A stretch of 14,341 bases of DNA, taken from positions 1-14,341 of the forward strand of contig CAMPHB010000007.1 of assembly GCA_946885755.1 (NCBI GenBank), given 5' to 3'. Both the position numbers and the translations under genes were made by a program. The notes below the pieces were generated by a model. The model did not search any database. It was not told the origin of the DNA and saw only the letters and a program-made list of their open reading frames with translations. Positions 14,250 to 14,341 of this stretch are shown here, one piece after another. Source of the stretch: an uncultured Methylophaga sp. (GTDB lineage: Bacteria; Pseudomonadota; Gammaproteobacteria; Nitrosococcales; Methylophagaceae). Each line of letters starts with the position of its first letter. Within the stretch, counting starts at the first letter, position 1.

Positions 14250-14341
14250 ATGACCAGTTTATGGCAAAAATTAAAATCATTATTAGACAATGTCAGTCAA
14301 AGGACTTTGTACGCAAAATTAATGCTTTTGTTGTGCTGTTT
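14250..14341 (+). CDS. Possible start of a membrane protein, cut by the right edge
   Basis: From ATG 14250 the frame is open to the end of the window. It gives about 30 residues beginning MTSLWQKLKSLLDN and ending in a hydrophobic stretch (AKLMLLLCC). A short amphipathic cytoplasmic start followed by a membrane helix is common in membrane sensors such as histidine kinases and GGDEF proteins. There is no strong ribosome site, and only 42 bases separate it from the divergent PAS gene. The call is therefore tentative and the product cannot be named. Confidence 0.4.
   Translation, partial: MTSLWQKLKSLLDNVSQRTLYAKLMLLLCC

Overview
The window looks like a chromosomal segment of a gammaproteobacterial methylotroph that lives on methylated amines. 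A marine Methylophaga-like organism is my best guess. It is inferred from gene content and protein character, not proven. The centrepiece is a four-gene operon (8962-12776) in the order dmmD-dmmA-dmmB-dmmC. It encodes the haem/FMN/2Fe-2S/tetrahydrofolate-dependent dimethylamine monooxygenase (haem-dependent oxidative N-demethylase), which turns dimethylamine into methylamine and formaldehyde.

Layout from left to right. (1) The 3' part of a divergent Amt-family (ammonium/methylammonium) channel gene, followed by a 72-residue single-helix membrane protein and a strong terminator. (2) A TorF-type outer-membrane porin gene with its own strong terminator. (3) A non-coding stretch of about 430 bases carrying overlapping inverted repeats, then an APC-superfamily amine/amino-acid permease. 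(4) A non-coding stretch of about 390 bases containing a possible small RNA (promoter, three stem-loops, T-tract) and then a good sigma-70 promoter. (5) folE2 and ribBX (translationally coupled), the guanidinium-type SMR exporter gdx, and a second APC permease. (6) The dmmDABC operon. (7) On the opposite strand, convergent with dmmC, a two-helix membrane protein with three PAS domains and no visible output domain. (8) At the right edge, a possible start of another membrane protein reading rightward.

How the parts may work together. Dimethylamine or related amines would cross the outer membrane (TorF-like porin) and the inner membrane (APC permeases, Amt channel) and be demethylated by DmmABCD. 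Formaldehyde would be trapped on tetrahydrofolate at the GcvT-like DmmD subunit. folE2 makes the first pterin of the folate pathway, and ribBX makes the four-carbon unit of riboflavin. The enzyme uses THF and FMN, so the locus seems to carry supply genes for two of its own cofactors. The SMR protein may export guanidinium or another small cation. No methylamine dehydrogenase, gmaS/mgs, trimethylamine monooxygenase or transcription regulator gene is in the window. I saw no tRNA, rRNA, CRISPR array, insertion sequence or phage gene.
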